A DNA stretch of 64,000 nt from Trichostrongylus colubriformis (Eukaryota; Nematoda; Chromadorea; Rhabditida; Trichostrongylidae). Both the position numbers and the translations under genes were made by a program. The stretch's first letter is position 1. Each line of letters begins with the position of its first letter. Positions 1 through 12,900 of the stretch are shown here, piece by piece. The notes beneath the pieces were generated by a model. That model was given only the letters and a program-made list of their open reading frames with translations, had not been told where the DNA came from and did no database searches. Where the stretch lies: the NCBI GenBank assembly GCA_963978905.1, contig OZ022260.1, forward strand, positions 34,241,326 to 34,305,325, in the 5' to 3' direction.

Positions 1-120
1 AGAGATGAATGCGGATGCCAATACAAGGCCGACAGTGGTGACAAAGTAGTTGAGACGGTCGGCAAAATCACCGTCAGTAAGCGGTGAAACGGCCGACAAA
101 AGGCCTTGCACGACATTCAT
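1..120 (-). CDS. Innexin family gap-junction protein, N-terminal exon (partial)
   Basis: Innexins form the gap junctions and hemichannels of invertebrates. Reading leftwards from an ATG at 120, the exon encodes a short hydrophilic leader, then the acidic motif DGDFADRLNYFVTT at about residues 17-30, then the start of a hydrophobic segment (VGLVLASAFIS) that runs off the window. The pattern 'D-D/G-D-F/L-A/V-D-R-L-N-Y' followed at once by TM1 is the hallmark of innexin N termini. By memory it looks closest to the INX-3/INX-6 type, but 40 residues cannot settle which paralogue. The YVGxPIQCW segment that would confirm the family lies outside the window. No splice acceptor sits directly before the ATG, so a second in-frame ATG or an upstream exon cannot be excluded. 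The promoter would lie in 121-1616. Confidence 0.68.
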   Translation of the reverse strand, partial: MNVVQGLLSAVSPLTDGDFADRLNYFVTTVGLVLASAFIS

Positions 121-1614
121 CCCAAGGCCAGATGGATGTTAAGGGCGTGGGACCTGTAACTTTGATGATTAATTTTCGAGACAAACGATTCCAAGCGCTT
201 CAAAAATTGCGATGAACTAATGGCATGCTATGAGGATTACGACAAGGTAAATACACAATACGATAAAAGGCATGTTACAGTACGCTTCCTTGCAGGACCA
301 ACAATAAGATTCTGGCAATATTTGCGCTCGTCGCATGGCAGACGTGTATGCAAATATACACCTTTACCATGAATGGAATGCATGGGTAAAATCGTCGTCG
401 TTTACGACTCGAACACGACAAAGGAACAGATGACTGCCTGGTCGATCGATACAGATGGCTGGAAACTAAAGAAACTGTTTAAATCGATCGGTGCATAAGT
501 GTATGTGTGTGTGACGGTAGAATCGACGTTGATGATCGTCGTCAGCCCGTCGTCGTCGGGGGGCGGGGGCGAGTGGTGGCATTTTCATGGTGATCGTTCT
601 CTCGCTCTTTGTACACTCTCGATGACAGTATGTCGCCGGGTGAATTCTCTCTGCGAGGGAAGCGATCATCACTCTGCTTCTCTATGTCTTCTCTCTCTCT
701 CCGAAGAGATCATCTGTAATGAGATTCACGATGACGATGAGGCATGTACAGAAGACCTGATCGCCTTTGAACACGGGCCCGAATGAGTGAAAGGGCTGGA
801 AGGGAGGGGATGGCTGGCAACCATACCACCAAGGGATTGCGGAAGGTAAAGGGGAGAAATCTGCGCAATGAGAATTGTTGAGAAAAAAATGAGATCTGTC
901 GTGCAACTGAACAACCTTTGAAACTGCGCCATGTATTCTGATCCTTTTCAGAATCGCGGGATCAGTTGAATGGACCTTTGGTTTCGGAGTGACCTAGGAA
1001 ACCAATTCTTACGCCTATTTTCCATTTTTACAAATGGCTGAACACGAGTTAGCTAGCTAATGAGGGAAGGGAGGAGGGAGGTAGAAGTAGTCGGTCTGAG
1101 AGGAAGAGAACCGATCCTAGCACTGTGCAAGTGGAATGGACGCTTTCACCACTACGCCAGTTCCCATCTTTTATGACAGACGCATATAACAGCAGTACTT
1201 GTGTGTTTCACAGCATAAGATGGGTCTAACGCAGTTAGCCTACTCTCTACGGCTTCGCAAAACTCATAAAGAGGTTTCGGGAATCCCTAAGTCAAAATTC
1301 ACTTGGTATTGCATCAGTGGTGCATCGTTTTTCTACAGCGGTGGCTGCCGATGCACTTCTGACTCATCCATTCAGTCGCGCTGGAAGTAGCAGAGAAAAA
1401 AGGGGATTGGGAGGTTACCTGAACACTTGATGTGCTTTTTTTAATGGTAGCGAAATGGCGGTGGACGGAATGCACCTGCGTCGGGGATTCCTCGACAGGA
1501 GGGTCCTACTCGACAGGGGACGAGCGAGATGCCCGGGGGGAAGGGGGTAATTGCAGAGGTTAGCCCAATGGCCCAGGCTAGATGATGAGAAGAATGCTGT
1601 CAGCTGTAAGAAAA
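121..1614. other. Intergenic, upstream of the innexin
   Basis: I see no convincing gene here. Short open frames on both strands have no recognisable domains and no exon-like borders. Around 500-570 there is TG-rich and CGTCGT-rich simple sequence with a G-run, and 1470-1545 holds a 'ctcgacagg' repeat and a G-rich tract. A similar 'tactcgacaggggg' stretch recurs near 36450. Confidence 0.6.
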
Positions 1615-1616
1615 TA

Positions 1617-2511
1617 TTAGGTTGTTCCCAAAGGCTTGTAGTATTTTTCCAAAAAAAAATCGGTAACTCTTGTTCACTTCGAGGCAGGTCCAGGCGGTTC
1701 AGGAATATGGTAGAACGTTCCCTAAGCTTTCTAGGAAAATATATATTGACCCACCAGATCCCGTGGAGTCAGCTACAATGCCCGTTGTCGATAGCCACCC
1801 AACTCGCGGTGCCATCTATTATGCGCGGTCTTGGGGCACCAAAACGACGGAAGCTTGCCACTCCATCAACGCTGCATTGGGCAAGGGATGTGTGAGCTAC
1901 GTGACCGTGCGCCGCTGGTTCATCAGCTTCAGCAACGGCGAGATTGACATGAAGGACAAACCACGCTTGGGACTGTGCTGGTTCTGGGACGCGGAAGGAG
2001 TGCTTTTCCGCGAGGTGCTGATACAAGGCGAGACAGTCACCGCTGCCGTATGCACCCACTAGCTCCAGCAGCTCGCCGTCGCTGTTCGAGAAAAGTGCCG
2101 AAAAAGGTCCGCGGTCAAGGTCCGCAGTCACCCTCCCATGACGACGCTCCCTCCGATTTCATGAAAAGTACCAGGCCAAGCTGTACACGAGCTCGGCTGG
2201 GATGTCCTGCCCTACAGGCCATACTCTCCAGACATTGCCCTCTCTGACCAACACCTTACCCATCCTCTCGAATTCTTCGGCCAAGAGAAAATTCGTTGAT
2301 TATGACTTGCTTGCGAAGGCGATCGCTGACTTCTTCGACTCTCACAACCCAGAGTTTTGGGAGAAGGGAATCAACGATTTTCCTATAAAGTGGCAGAGGG
2401 TTGCCGATAACAATGGTCAATACGTTGTTGCCTAATTGTTATTTGTTGGACGAAAAAAAAATAAAAAGTGATGATCGATAAAAATACTACAAGACTTCTG
2501 GAACAACCTAA
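1617..2511 (+). mobile_element. Degenerate mariner element with transposase relic
   Basis: The ends are inverted repeats starting TTAGGTTGTTCCCAAAGG (1617) and, on the other strand, TTAGGTTGTTCCAGAAG (from 2511), flanked by the TA duplication (1615-1616 and 2512-2513) expected for mariner. The interior keeps pieces of a mariner transposase: an N-terminal stretch around 1670-1975 with the second-helix motif TVRRWFISF (near residue 80) and 'KDKPRLG', then frame-shifted C-terminal pieces ending in a mariner-like 'KWQRVADNNGQY' block near 2388-2432. Several frame changes, stops and an internal deletion after the 'PRLG' motif show it is dead. At 895 bp it is shorter than the usual ~1.3 kb. Confidence 0.87.
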
Positions 2512-2557
2512 TATGACTGAATTTGAGTTAACAATAAAAAATCGCAGTAATAAAATA

Positions 2558-3215
2558 TTGGGTTGGTGCATAATTGATGCGGTTTTTTAAGCAATTTTAT
2601 TTAGCAAAAACGTTGTTGTTAAAGGAACCGGAAGGGGGTCCGAAACAAGAGAAACATACAAAGAGATGAGCATTTCGTAACGAACGCAGAAGGTTAGAAG
2701 CGATAATCGGTGAAAAAACCGGAACTCAAAAGTGCATCGCTGCGGTGTGTATTCGCGCCTCATTCGCATCATCGCACTGGCGTTCCGAGTTGTCCGCTGT
2801 AGGAGACGGCCGCGGGCCAACTTTAGTTGTAGCACCTGACTCCCAGCGCAGTGGAGTGGCCATTCCCAACTACATTAACATTCATGTAAGTACATCTAGA
2901 AACAATATAAGAAAGAACAAAGGAGAAGGTAAAAGGAATGAACAGCTTTATAATGGAAACATCTTCTCTTGGCACCATGCCAAGGCGTCAAATTGGCGAG
3001 TTTGTGCAATGGCGGTCACTTGAACTCGTCCACACTACGTCTGTTCTACCGTAAGCCAAAATTACTCCCTTACGGTGTCTTTAACTGATTATTCGGGAGC
3101 GTTTTCATCAACGCAATCAGGGACTGCTTCCCATTTGGTAGTCATCAAAACATCAATTTCCACTACAAAAAAAAATGCAGCATCAAAAAGCCACATTGAT
3201 CATGCACCAACCTAA
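2558..3215. mobile_element. Non-autonomous mariner-type element carrying a dispersed repeat
   Basis: The ends read TTGGGTTGGTGCATAATTGA (2558) and, inverted, TTAGGTTGGTGCATGATC (to 3215), with TA on both sides (2556-2557, 3216-3217). The left part of the interior (about 2618-2935) is a repeat that also occurs at 38045-38350 and, inverted, at 38690-39016. Its right part (about 2970-3110) has 'ggcgagtttgtgcaatggcg', which resembles degraded mariner 5' coding sequence. No intact reading frame. Length 658 bp. Confidence 0.8.
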
Positions 3216-4347
3216 TACTTCGTAATACATACTATGCAATCGGTAATAGTTACTGATACTGTAAAGACTGTGCAGATGTCGAAAGGATGGCCATATTCGG
3301 GTCCTCGTTGAGGAGGGGGTCTTACTGAAGCTGCCGTTTCTCGACACCTGGGTGAGCCCTGGAGATGGAGCGATGCAAATCGAATTCACTAACATCGCAT
3401 CCTTCCTTGCCTTCCTTTTGTTTGCTTGTTTGTACACTGTACGTGCCTATACACATGCCCGAAAAGTGGTGATTAAGGTCAGAATTCTCCATTTTTATAT
3501 ATTTTTTATAATTTTATGTTTATATTATATTTTTCTCATTGTGATTTTCATTTATTTTTTTATTTATTTTATATTTATAGGACTGTGTAAGAGAATATGA
3601 ATCTTGACTGATGGATTGACTTGAACACCAGGTCATTAGATGGGATACTGAAAGCATATCGAGCTTTTACTGTGCATAGAATTGTGTTCGAAATTTGTGT
3701 TTAGGAGACCTTTTGAGTCTGAGGTGGGGTAGAGAGGTGTGAATTAGGACAACAGCGTGCGTCGTGATGCGTGCGAGGTAAGAGCGCCGTATGTAGTCGG
3801 GTCCTACAGAGATTCCATGTTCTACGCACAAAACGAAAGGCAGAAATTCGCACGTTACGAAGGGAATTCCTGACGTAACAGTACATTTCCCAATAAGAGA
3901 CTGCAAACAGAGCACAAGAAGGTACTGTTATGAGATATAAACTTCAAAACTCTTTTTTTGGGAAATCATTTATGGTCCGGATGCTGATAGAGCTAGTAGC
4001 ACCAATCATTGAAGCTACCATCATGAACTGCTAAACTACTGAAATTTGCGTGACTATAACGACAAATCCATTAAAAATGCTGCGCCACGTATTCCACCTC
4101 CAGATAGATTTGTAGGAGAGCCTATTCATGTTCATATGGAGCCACGCACGTCAGGATATCGCTACAGCACGATCGAAGTGTGAGGTGGGGGGACTAGTAT
4201 GGAGAAAATGTAACAGAGCGTATTATAGAGCAGTATTTCAAGTCTAGGTAGGGATGGAGCGCAGGGGTGGGTGAAACTTTTTTCTTCTTTTGTGCTAAAG
4301 GGGGCTCCTGCATCAGAAGCAGTTTACTCACTTCGCAGCCTTTTCTC

Positions 4348-4600
4348 GGGTGTGTGGCGATTGGTCGAATTTTCGCGCGGCCGCCCGCGGCAAGTGCGGG
4401 TCGTTTGCAGCTTTATCTGTTGAAACAGCCACAACAACAACATGGGCGAGCTTCCGAAGCTTCCAACTTGCAATCTTCGAAGATCCTTCACGGTACAGCC
4501 CATTACGTTTTGAGCGGAATTCCAAACGGCGGCAAGTCGTCCTGACGGCGACGCGAGTGTGACGTCGCGAAGTGAAAATTCGACCAATCGCCACACACCC
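4348..4600. mobile_element. MITE with 26-bp perfect inverted ends
   Basis: The 26 bases at 4348-4373, beginning GGGTGTGTGGCGATTGG, are repeated exactly on the other strand at 4575-4600. The 253-bp unit has no coding capacity and its middle is GC-rich. Inner parts of the arms are also roughly complementary. I did not find a second copy in the window or a clear target duplication. Confidence 0.75.
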
Positions 4601-5110
4601 CTTTTTCTCTCTTCCCTATTCCTGGTAAGCTTCGATCGTTAGCCTTGCTACACACTGACTTCGATCGCGCCGCTTTCCTCGCTTCTTTCGTGACCATGGA
4701 ATTCGAGCTTTGCTCCCATTTTTTCTTGTTTTTATTTTCATTCAAACACAAAAAGTTTTTGCAGAGCGCTAGGATTGACATCTATGAAGTGTCATGGTAG
4801 ATGTCCACCACCTGATAGCACGATGATGTCACACACATCGACGAGATGATCCCACCGATGAGCCGTCATCATATGACACATCGCTTGCTGGTTACTGTTA
4901 TCGGTCCATCATGGAATGAAAGCAATGAGCTTCGAAAAGCACCACAAGCACACTTGCAGCGCTTCGATCAAAGGTTGCGAAACTGAGAAACCACATCGGA
5001 GGAAGAGGGAACTACTTTGGATACCCCCAGAATTCCATCAAAGAAAATCGGAAGGATGGAAAATGGAAAGCGAGACGGTCAAAATGGTGGAATAAAGCAT
5101 AGAACTCCTT

Positions 5111-5175
5111 AGGCTGCGTTCATACTCAGCGCCGGCAGGGTGTGGCTGGGTTTACAGGCAGCATGCAGGCACAGG
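5111..5175 (+). repeat. Half copy of the 'GGCTGCGTTCATAC' MITE family
   Basis: The sequence starts AGGCTGCGTTCATACTCAGC and continues with the GC-rich 'gccggcagggtgtggctg' block typical of the family (best copy 48158-48318). The inverted partner end is missing. Confidence 0.6.
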
Positions 5176-6816
5176 GTTTGCTTGATTTTAATTTTCTATT
5201 TACTGTTCAGGTGCTTATGCACGCACAAATAAATAAATGAATAAATAATTCCTGAAGAGACTCCGGATTGATATGTAGTTGATTCAATTGATGAGAATAC
5301 AAAATAAGCTAATTCTATCTTTTTCCGCCCTCTCATCTAGTTTACATAGCTCTATCCCAATCATCTTTTCACACTCTCCTTTTTTCTTCGGATTTCATTT
5401 TCTTTCTTATCTGAGTTCACCTTATTTTTCATCTTTCCTTTCCTTCCCTCTCTTTATTATCCCTTTTCCCATTTGAGTGGTGCTATTCGAATAGAATCCC
5501 ATTGCTTTGTTCGAATGCCATTAGTGTAGATGACTGCCTTCAAAAACCCTTAAAAAACGATAGAATTTTCACTGCATTATATGCATGGCAACACACATAA
5601 TTTACAGCGCGACATCTATTTTCACGCTGCCACAATAATCTTTGCTTGACATCCTTATCGCTCTCCATAACCGATAAGTTGTAGTGGGTGTGGCCAAAAA
5701 GCACTTTGAATAGAATGTAAATGAACTACGCCGGTACGGACGTGCAGGTATGGCAGAATATCATATTCCGGTTGGTTCGAGAATACCCCTTTGCCCAAAA
5801 AGCTTCTGAGCGGAATAAATGCATCAATGCGGTCCTTTTTTTGGTTCATTTTTTGGTTTTTTTTTAGCCTGACTCCTAACCCTGAGCGTCATGCTCGGTT
5901 AGATACGCGGTCAATTACTCCAAAAGTGAATTCAACAGGAAAAAACATTATTGCGGTGCCTGGCTGGGTTGAAGTATCACGCCTTTTCTTCTGAGTTTAC
6001 GGCTCGGTGAACGGTAGTGGTGTACAGCTGGCACTAAGTAGCCACTTACATTGGCAACATTGCATCTTAGGTCTACAACCCTTTCTCTATTTTTCATATT
6101 TTTTTATTTGTTTACAAGTTCACCTGCAACATCGTCCCCACCGCCCACACCGCCTACTTCTACTTGGTACATTTCAATGCAACTGGAAGCCTGGGGGCTA
6201 TTTCGGCATGATTGCCGTTTTATTGGACTTGCGCCATGACCCTCAAGGCCCTGGGTTCTGGTAGTGATCTCTGATTGACATGCACCTATGCATAGGTAAT
6301 TGCACCGGCGTTTCCTCTTGTCTCACTGGCAATTACGTCATTATACTAGGTAACCCATGACATATAAGCACTCAGTTAAGTTTCTGTGGAGTTCCCGGAT
6401 ACTCCTCTGATATACCCACATGGGGCTTTTTTTCGAGCAGTTCTCAAGCTATTTCTTTTCATAGGGTTGCATCAATTTCCAGTACTGTAAATAGGTACGA
6501 GGCTCAATGCTCATTTTTGCAATGTAAATGTAATTATCGGTTCTGTAAAGCTCAACAACGCAATAACTGATGTGAGAAAAATGTCACCCATCCTCTACTG
6601 CACGCATTGCGACCGCACGCATCACTTTCCTTGAAAAATATTTGACGAATTTTGACTTCACTGGAAGCTCAATTCAACCGATCCTACCATATATGACAAT
6701 TGTAGAAACTGTAACACACAGGGTACCATTTTTTGAACTCAGATATAATTATTTTATGACCGGTCAGTGCTATCGATCAATATCTGTTCTTCATTTGTCA
6801 AGGTCCTGAACGCACT

Positions 6817-6947
6817 GTTCATTTCGGAGCGCTTGATAGAGCGTGGCCTGAGGGGCGAGAGTGAGTGTGTGTGGCGGATGAGAGAGTTTGATGCGCTCTC
6901 ATTCAAGTCCACAAGCCACGCCTTATCAAGCGCTCCGAAATGGACTG
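6817..6947. mobile_element. MITE (ACTGTTCATTTCGGAGC ends) abutting the first unc-8 coding exon
   Basis: The left end TGTTCATTTCGGAGCGCTTG matches the inverted right end CAGTCCATTTCGGAGCGCTT (reading back from 6947). TA follows the right end (6948-6949), as for a Tc1/mariner-mobilised MITE. A related copy lies at 33467-33613. Only nine bases separate its right end from the splice acceptor at 6955-6956. Confidence 0.75.
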
Positions 6948-6956
6948 TAATTTCAG

Positions 6957-9900
6957 GCTACGCCGTGACGTCATGAAAAAGAACAATGTTGTCGTGAAAA
7001 AGCTGCACCGTATAGTGGACGAGGATTTCGTGGATTTCGCTGAGCACACCAGGTAACTTATCCTCTGTCTTCTATATCGTAACAAATGTCCACCATTTCT
7101 GTATTCCACTCTCCTATAACCGCGTTCATGCTTTGCGGTGCCAGCGGCGGGGCGTGGCTACGTGTTTCCGTCTCCGCATGTCCCACACTGTCTCGTCGCC
7201 TGCGTCCTTTCTGCGTCTCCCCCGTGCCACTCTGCCTCGCTGCCTGTGAACACAGCCACGCAAAATAGCATAATATTTACAATAATATTGCTGATTAGCC
7301 AATAATATTTAATCGATAATATTCACAGTGCTCATGGTATTCCACGTGCATATGTATCTGAAGGACTGCGACGTGTCCTATGGCTCCTGCTTTTTCTGAC
7401 TTGCTTGTGCGCCTTCGGTTATCAGGCATATCTGATTATTATGCGATTTCTCAGGTAATTCTCATAGTTCATAAGAGATCACACCGTTGCTCAGTTTTAG
7501 CTAGTTGTCTCTGTAACTCACTATCGTGGATAGCCCCCCCCCCCCCCCTCCCATCCACCCTTGGGCAGTTCTTAAACGGATATGTTCAATCTTATACGAT
7601 AGCCTCACCGAACAAGTCGCTCATATGCCGCACACAACGCCATTTCCACGTTTGCGACGCCGAACCGTCGCGATAAGTGCCATTCTTCCCCCCCCCCCCC
7701 CCTCCCCCTCCAGATGCGGCTCTGGGCTTAGTAGTGAAGCCCAGAGCCGCATGTGGAGGGGGGGGGGGGGGACGAATGGCGTCGTTGTGTTGTGTAGTGT
7801 TTGTTGTTTGGCTAATTTTAAAAAGCATGTTTTAGAAATGATATCATCGTCGGTGTTGAAATTAAATTTGAAGAAATTCGTTTCCCAGCTGTAACTCTAT
7901 GTAATATTAATCCGTATAAAAACTCGTTAGCTCGTCAAACATCCTCTATAAAAAGCGCTGTGAGTTCATCCATTTTCCATTTCCAGTACCAATGCAACCG
8001 TTGTGTTTTTCTAATAATCAGCTTTTTAGTTAGAGTCTTTCGAACTAGCCATCGATCGCTCAACTGGTACTGCTCAATTGGAGCGTCGGAAAAGGTAATC
8101 ATCTGACCTAAACCATTTCTACACGGGACCTAACCTTTCTTCAGGGCTATCGAAGTGCCATCACTTCAACCAGCTCACGTGTATTGTCGAAGGGATCACG
8201 ATCACTACGTGGTGGATCCAGAAGGCAGCGAGCGATGTGTACCGTAACCTTATCATCTGCTTATTGACAGAGTCGTAAATTTAACTGTTGATTGATCTGC
8301 TGCTGCGGAACCGATCGGTCGTATCCAATCCGTATAGAATTCCCGGAACCTGAATTTACGCGAGAGACCCCATAAGAGCTTGAAGTGCTAAAGTCGCAGT
8401 CATACTCACCGCCGGCAGGGCGTGGCTGCGTTCACAAGCAGCGAGAGAATGGCGCCGGGGAGGTCCACAGATGACGCAGGCAACGAGGCAGTGTGGCATA
8501 GGCGGAGACGCAGAGATACGCAGCCACGCCCCGCCGCCGGCACCGCAAAGTACGACCGCGGCCTATGTGGCATGGTCCGCGACGCTGCGGCCAAAACCAC
8601 TTACTTCACGGCTTTCACCCGTTTCAGCATCATTGAACACTGGTTTATGTGACAGCTCCACTGCAGTCAAAACAACTGATTTCACGCCAATAGCACAGAA
8701 TCACCTGAGTGTTAGTACCAAATGTTTCAGTTATGTTCCTCCTTCCCCATGGAACAATACTACTGGAACTGCGCTCCAGAAAATGAGTTTCACATCCAAG
8801 CCTGTCCAAACGATACTATATCGTCAAATCCACCGCTATGTTATTGCCGAAATGATAGTTTTTGTATCGAAGTGGAAGATCAAATGAAGGTACCACGCAA
8901 GTGTATAGCCTAGGATATCGATCAGATCGATCGGACAGACTCGTGTTCAGGTTATTGGTCGATGGCCGCTGGAACTGTCACTGAGGAATTGTGGGAACTC
9001 GTCCACGTGCTTATGCGTCCAACCTCACACAATCGACGTCTCTGTAACGCCATCGCCTTACTGTGCGCCAGCTTCAAAATGGGAATACACAACGTGCAAT
9101 GGATGTGATTGGTGGGGAAGGTACGTGTTTCGTAATTTCTGAACATCATTTTTTCCTGCAAGATTTCGAAATTCGGTTCTAATTTTCCGAATACTCACTC
9201 GTTTGTCTATTAATTGGGGCTATCGCAATAAGGGAGACAGAAACGAATATTCAGGAAGGTCACCAGTTTCCCTGACGTCACCCTGACGCCAAAGAGAATG
9301 TAATTTTGGAGAGTCCCACACGGCCACAGGACACGCTCCTCCCATCAAAAGGCTCCTCCCTTGGAAGGGCTTAGGCAAATTTGGGAGAGCCCCAGACGGC
9401 TAGAGCAACGGGAATCGGGTGACCGTCCTGGATATTCGTTCTTGTATAAGGGAGGGGGCCCTGCATGAAACGATGCACACCAAAGCATCTCTAAGGAATT
9501 TTGAGATGTCAGCGTCTGCACACTAAGGCGTATATTTTTACCTAAGTCTTAATGGATGAAGGAAGAAGCTCTTTTCCTCTTATATATCTAGGTAAAGGGC
9601 GGAGGTGGTGTAGTGACAGGTGGCGCGCACCCCACTCTCATGGTGCGGGGATCAAATCCCGCATCAACGCCCGCCCAGGCCAACCAAGCCTTCCATCCCT
9701 CCGGGTCGGTATGGTAGCAGGGGATAAAACTCACTTGTACATCGGCTGGCCACCGCAAGTCATTGTATAGGCCACATCACATTATGGGACTAGAATGTGT
9801 GGCGCATCCCACAGAAGGGATAGATTAACGCCAAAAACTTTTAAACCAAACTTTATATCTAGGTAAAAATAGCGTCCATAATCCGCATGGCCCCCATCAT

Positions 9901-12900
9901 TGCGATAATACCGTCACATGCTTTTTTAAGTACCAAAGCAGTTAAGGTGTACCAGATCATTCGGCCTGACTGGTGAGCAAGGATGTGTATGTGATGGCGA
10001 TTCCTACACAAATTGCTTCGCCACGGAAACGGCAGCTGAAAGATGGAATGGGAAAGACGACAAAGTGGATGGAAAAGCACTAGTAAGTACCAGAAATGAA
10101 CGTGTTGCTTGTTGGGCGCACGTTACGATAATGAATGAAGCGCTCGCTATGGGTTCATAAGTTTATTCTCATTGTTTATTTCCTTTTATTTATGGCATTT
10201 CAAAAAACATCCCGATATGCCTCCCGTATTATATTGACGTGGGTGTTTGCGCAGCGGCTGGATTATTGTTTGGGCAAATGTGCTAAGATGTTGTTGGAAT
10301 AAATGTACTTCCATCCTTTTTGGGATTACCGTAATATCTGTGCAGCCAGCACAATTAAGCAGCTGGCAGGGACAGCCATCGGTAGGTTGCATCTTCTTGG
10401 TATTTTATTGTCGTCGTCACCGCGCGCAAATCGTTCACACTGGCCGAGTTCTAGCATTGATCAAAATCTTTTTTTATATTTCCTTTTTTTCAACTAGCCG
10501 ATAATGGAAAATGCTTTACTCTTCAGATACGAGTCCGTAGAGATAAAATTCACGTCTATGAGAAGATTCTCAGTCAATATGAAGGTATTCTAGCTGTTTA
10601 CTCAGTGTGTACGTGTAAGTCTGAAGTCGAGTGCACCGCAATCAAGGAAGAGGTCTCGTCATCTTAATCCTTTCATTACTGTATCATTTTCGTTCGTTTT
10701 TTCAATACTGATACTTATAACTTGGCAGCAATCCATCTTTCGCCGAGGCACTTGGGGTTTATTACTACTCCACAATCGAATAAAATTTTTCAGCGTACCG
10801 TTAACACATCCGCTGCTTGTATATGTTTTTATAATAAGAAAAGTGATCAATTATGGCCATGTTATCCCCAGAAAGAATGGCAAGAAAGGAGGTGCTCAAG
10901 GTGAGTTATTACAGGTTAGCGCATCACACATCCATCATGACTAAAACTGCTAAGACAATATAAGTCCTTTGCCCTTCGGGGCTTTTGAGGGACGAATCTT
11001 TTCCCATTGGACCCTCACCCGTCTTCGCACTGTTAGGGATATGGTTATAGATTGTCACGGAGGGTGAGTTATCGATATCAGAGTGTTTCTACGGGAATGG
11101 TCAACCTGCTGTGACTATCGCTTTCCTCGTTAAACATTACTCTTGAAATGGATTTTCGAAGGCTTTTGCAATTTTGAATAACAAATCCCAGTTTAAAGGA
11201 GATCCCTACAAACACTAAGAGCGACGTCAGACGTCGCGATTTCACGATTCAGTGAGTTCACAGTGTCGCGACATCGCGACGCACTTTCGCGTTTCTGCTA
11301 CTTTGGAATCATGCCATTTGGTGCGGAATCGTGGCACCCCTGAATCGCGAAGTCAGACGTCGACCTGACTGCCACATCAACTGTTATTTCAGATGTGGCA
11401 CGTTGGGCGATTGCCTTTACACGGATGCTCAGCTCAATGCCACATATGATTGCTTCTGCGCCCTACCTATTCGTATGTGTGTCCAGATCGATCCACCTGA
11501 AGGAAATGTGACCGAGCTGAGTGAGCGATGCCTTACCATGTAACGGATAACCTGCTATGCCTTGACATTCATCCACAAAATGATTTAGCCGATCGAGTTG
11601 TCAAATTTTGGGACATTGTGCGGCCAACTTCGATGTCACCTATTCAGAAAGATTTACAAAGGCGCAAAGTGGACCGTGAAAAGGCCTACGGATATACGGT
11701 GGGATATCTTAAATGTTTGGACCGACTGAAGAAAGTAATGGTGTTTGTCGCATGTAACTTCAAGTCAGTATGCCTCTTAGCGCGCATGGCACGTTAGTAC
11801 CTCACTCGGGCCTTCGGCTGGAGTAAAGCGTCCTAAGGCCACGTTTTACGTTGCGGTGCTGGCTGCAGGGCGTGACTGCACCTTCCCCGTGTCACTCTGC
11901 CTCGCCGTCTGTAAACGCAGCCACGCCTTGCCAGCTAAGAAGAAACGCAGCTTAAGCAGTTTTGCCGCGCGCGGCACGCTGTCAATTTCGTTGGACGCCG
12001 CGTGCTCACCGACAAATATCCACATAATGACTTCGAATTTTTAGTATCTACCAATTTATTTTAGAATGAATTGTAAGGTTTTGCATGATTCTCACACAAA
12101 GGTATTTCATCATGAACAAATTCAACCACGTTTAAGGGTGTAACGGATCCGATAGCCTTGAAAGGCAAAGCGATGGAAAATATCATTTTTGCTGTGGATG
12201 AACTGACTGAACAGGAGAAATGGGCGATCAGTTACAAGAAATCGGAGCTGATTCTCAAGTGTTCGTTTAATGGACAAGAGTGTAGAATCGAGGAGTAAGT
12301 GGCAGAGATAGGAAGATACATGAATTTCATAGAACCCTTGGTTTCAGAGAATTCCAAGCATTCCTTGATCCCACCTATGGCGCCTGTTTCACTTACGTTG
12401 GTCGGCATTCTGCTGCAAATGTCACGAATGAAAGAGCTGGGCCAGCATATGGTAGGTCATTGCACTGAAACTCGATTAGTCGCTGACTGGTACTTTCCAG
12501 GTCTGCGTCTCGAATTATTCGTGAATATATCTGAATATCTACCGACAACAGAAGCGGCTGGTATTCGTATCACAGTGCACACCGTTGAAGAGCAGCCATT
12601 CCCAGACACACTGGGGTACTCTGCTCCCACTGGATTTATCAGCAGTTTTGGCATAAAGCTGGTACACTTTGTGGTTGTCTCATGAGTCGTGCATGGAAAA
12701 AAGTGGTTCTTCAGAAATCAATGACCCGTCTCCCGGCTCCATATGGAGACTGTATCACGCAAGGCAAAGACGAAGACTTCATTTATATCACCAAACAGTA
12801 TAATACCGAGGTAGGACGTAGATTGTTATGCTGTGACCTTAACATTCAAAAAAAATTCCAGGGATGTCAGCGAAGCTGCATTCAGAAACACTTGGCAACA

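Larger units (their letters stand above)
3216..6816. other. Intergenic between mariner relics and unc-8
   Basis: No gene is recognised. The stretch holds AT-rich low-complexity DNA (3490-3580, 5220-5250 with an AAATAAAT run, and 5330-5475, which is pyrimidine-rich), one clear MITE at 4348-4600 and half of a GC-rich MITE at 5111-5175. Open frames such as 3352-3600 are low-complexity and hydrophobic and lack exon features. Promoter elements of unc-8 may lie here but I cannot point to one. Confidence 0.55.

Noticed and set aside
9597..9665. Possible tRNA gene
   Set aside because: A- and B-box-like motifs are present, but the cloverleaf does not close and the same head plus a long body recurs three times; it is a SINE.
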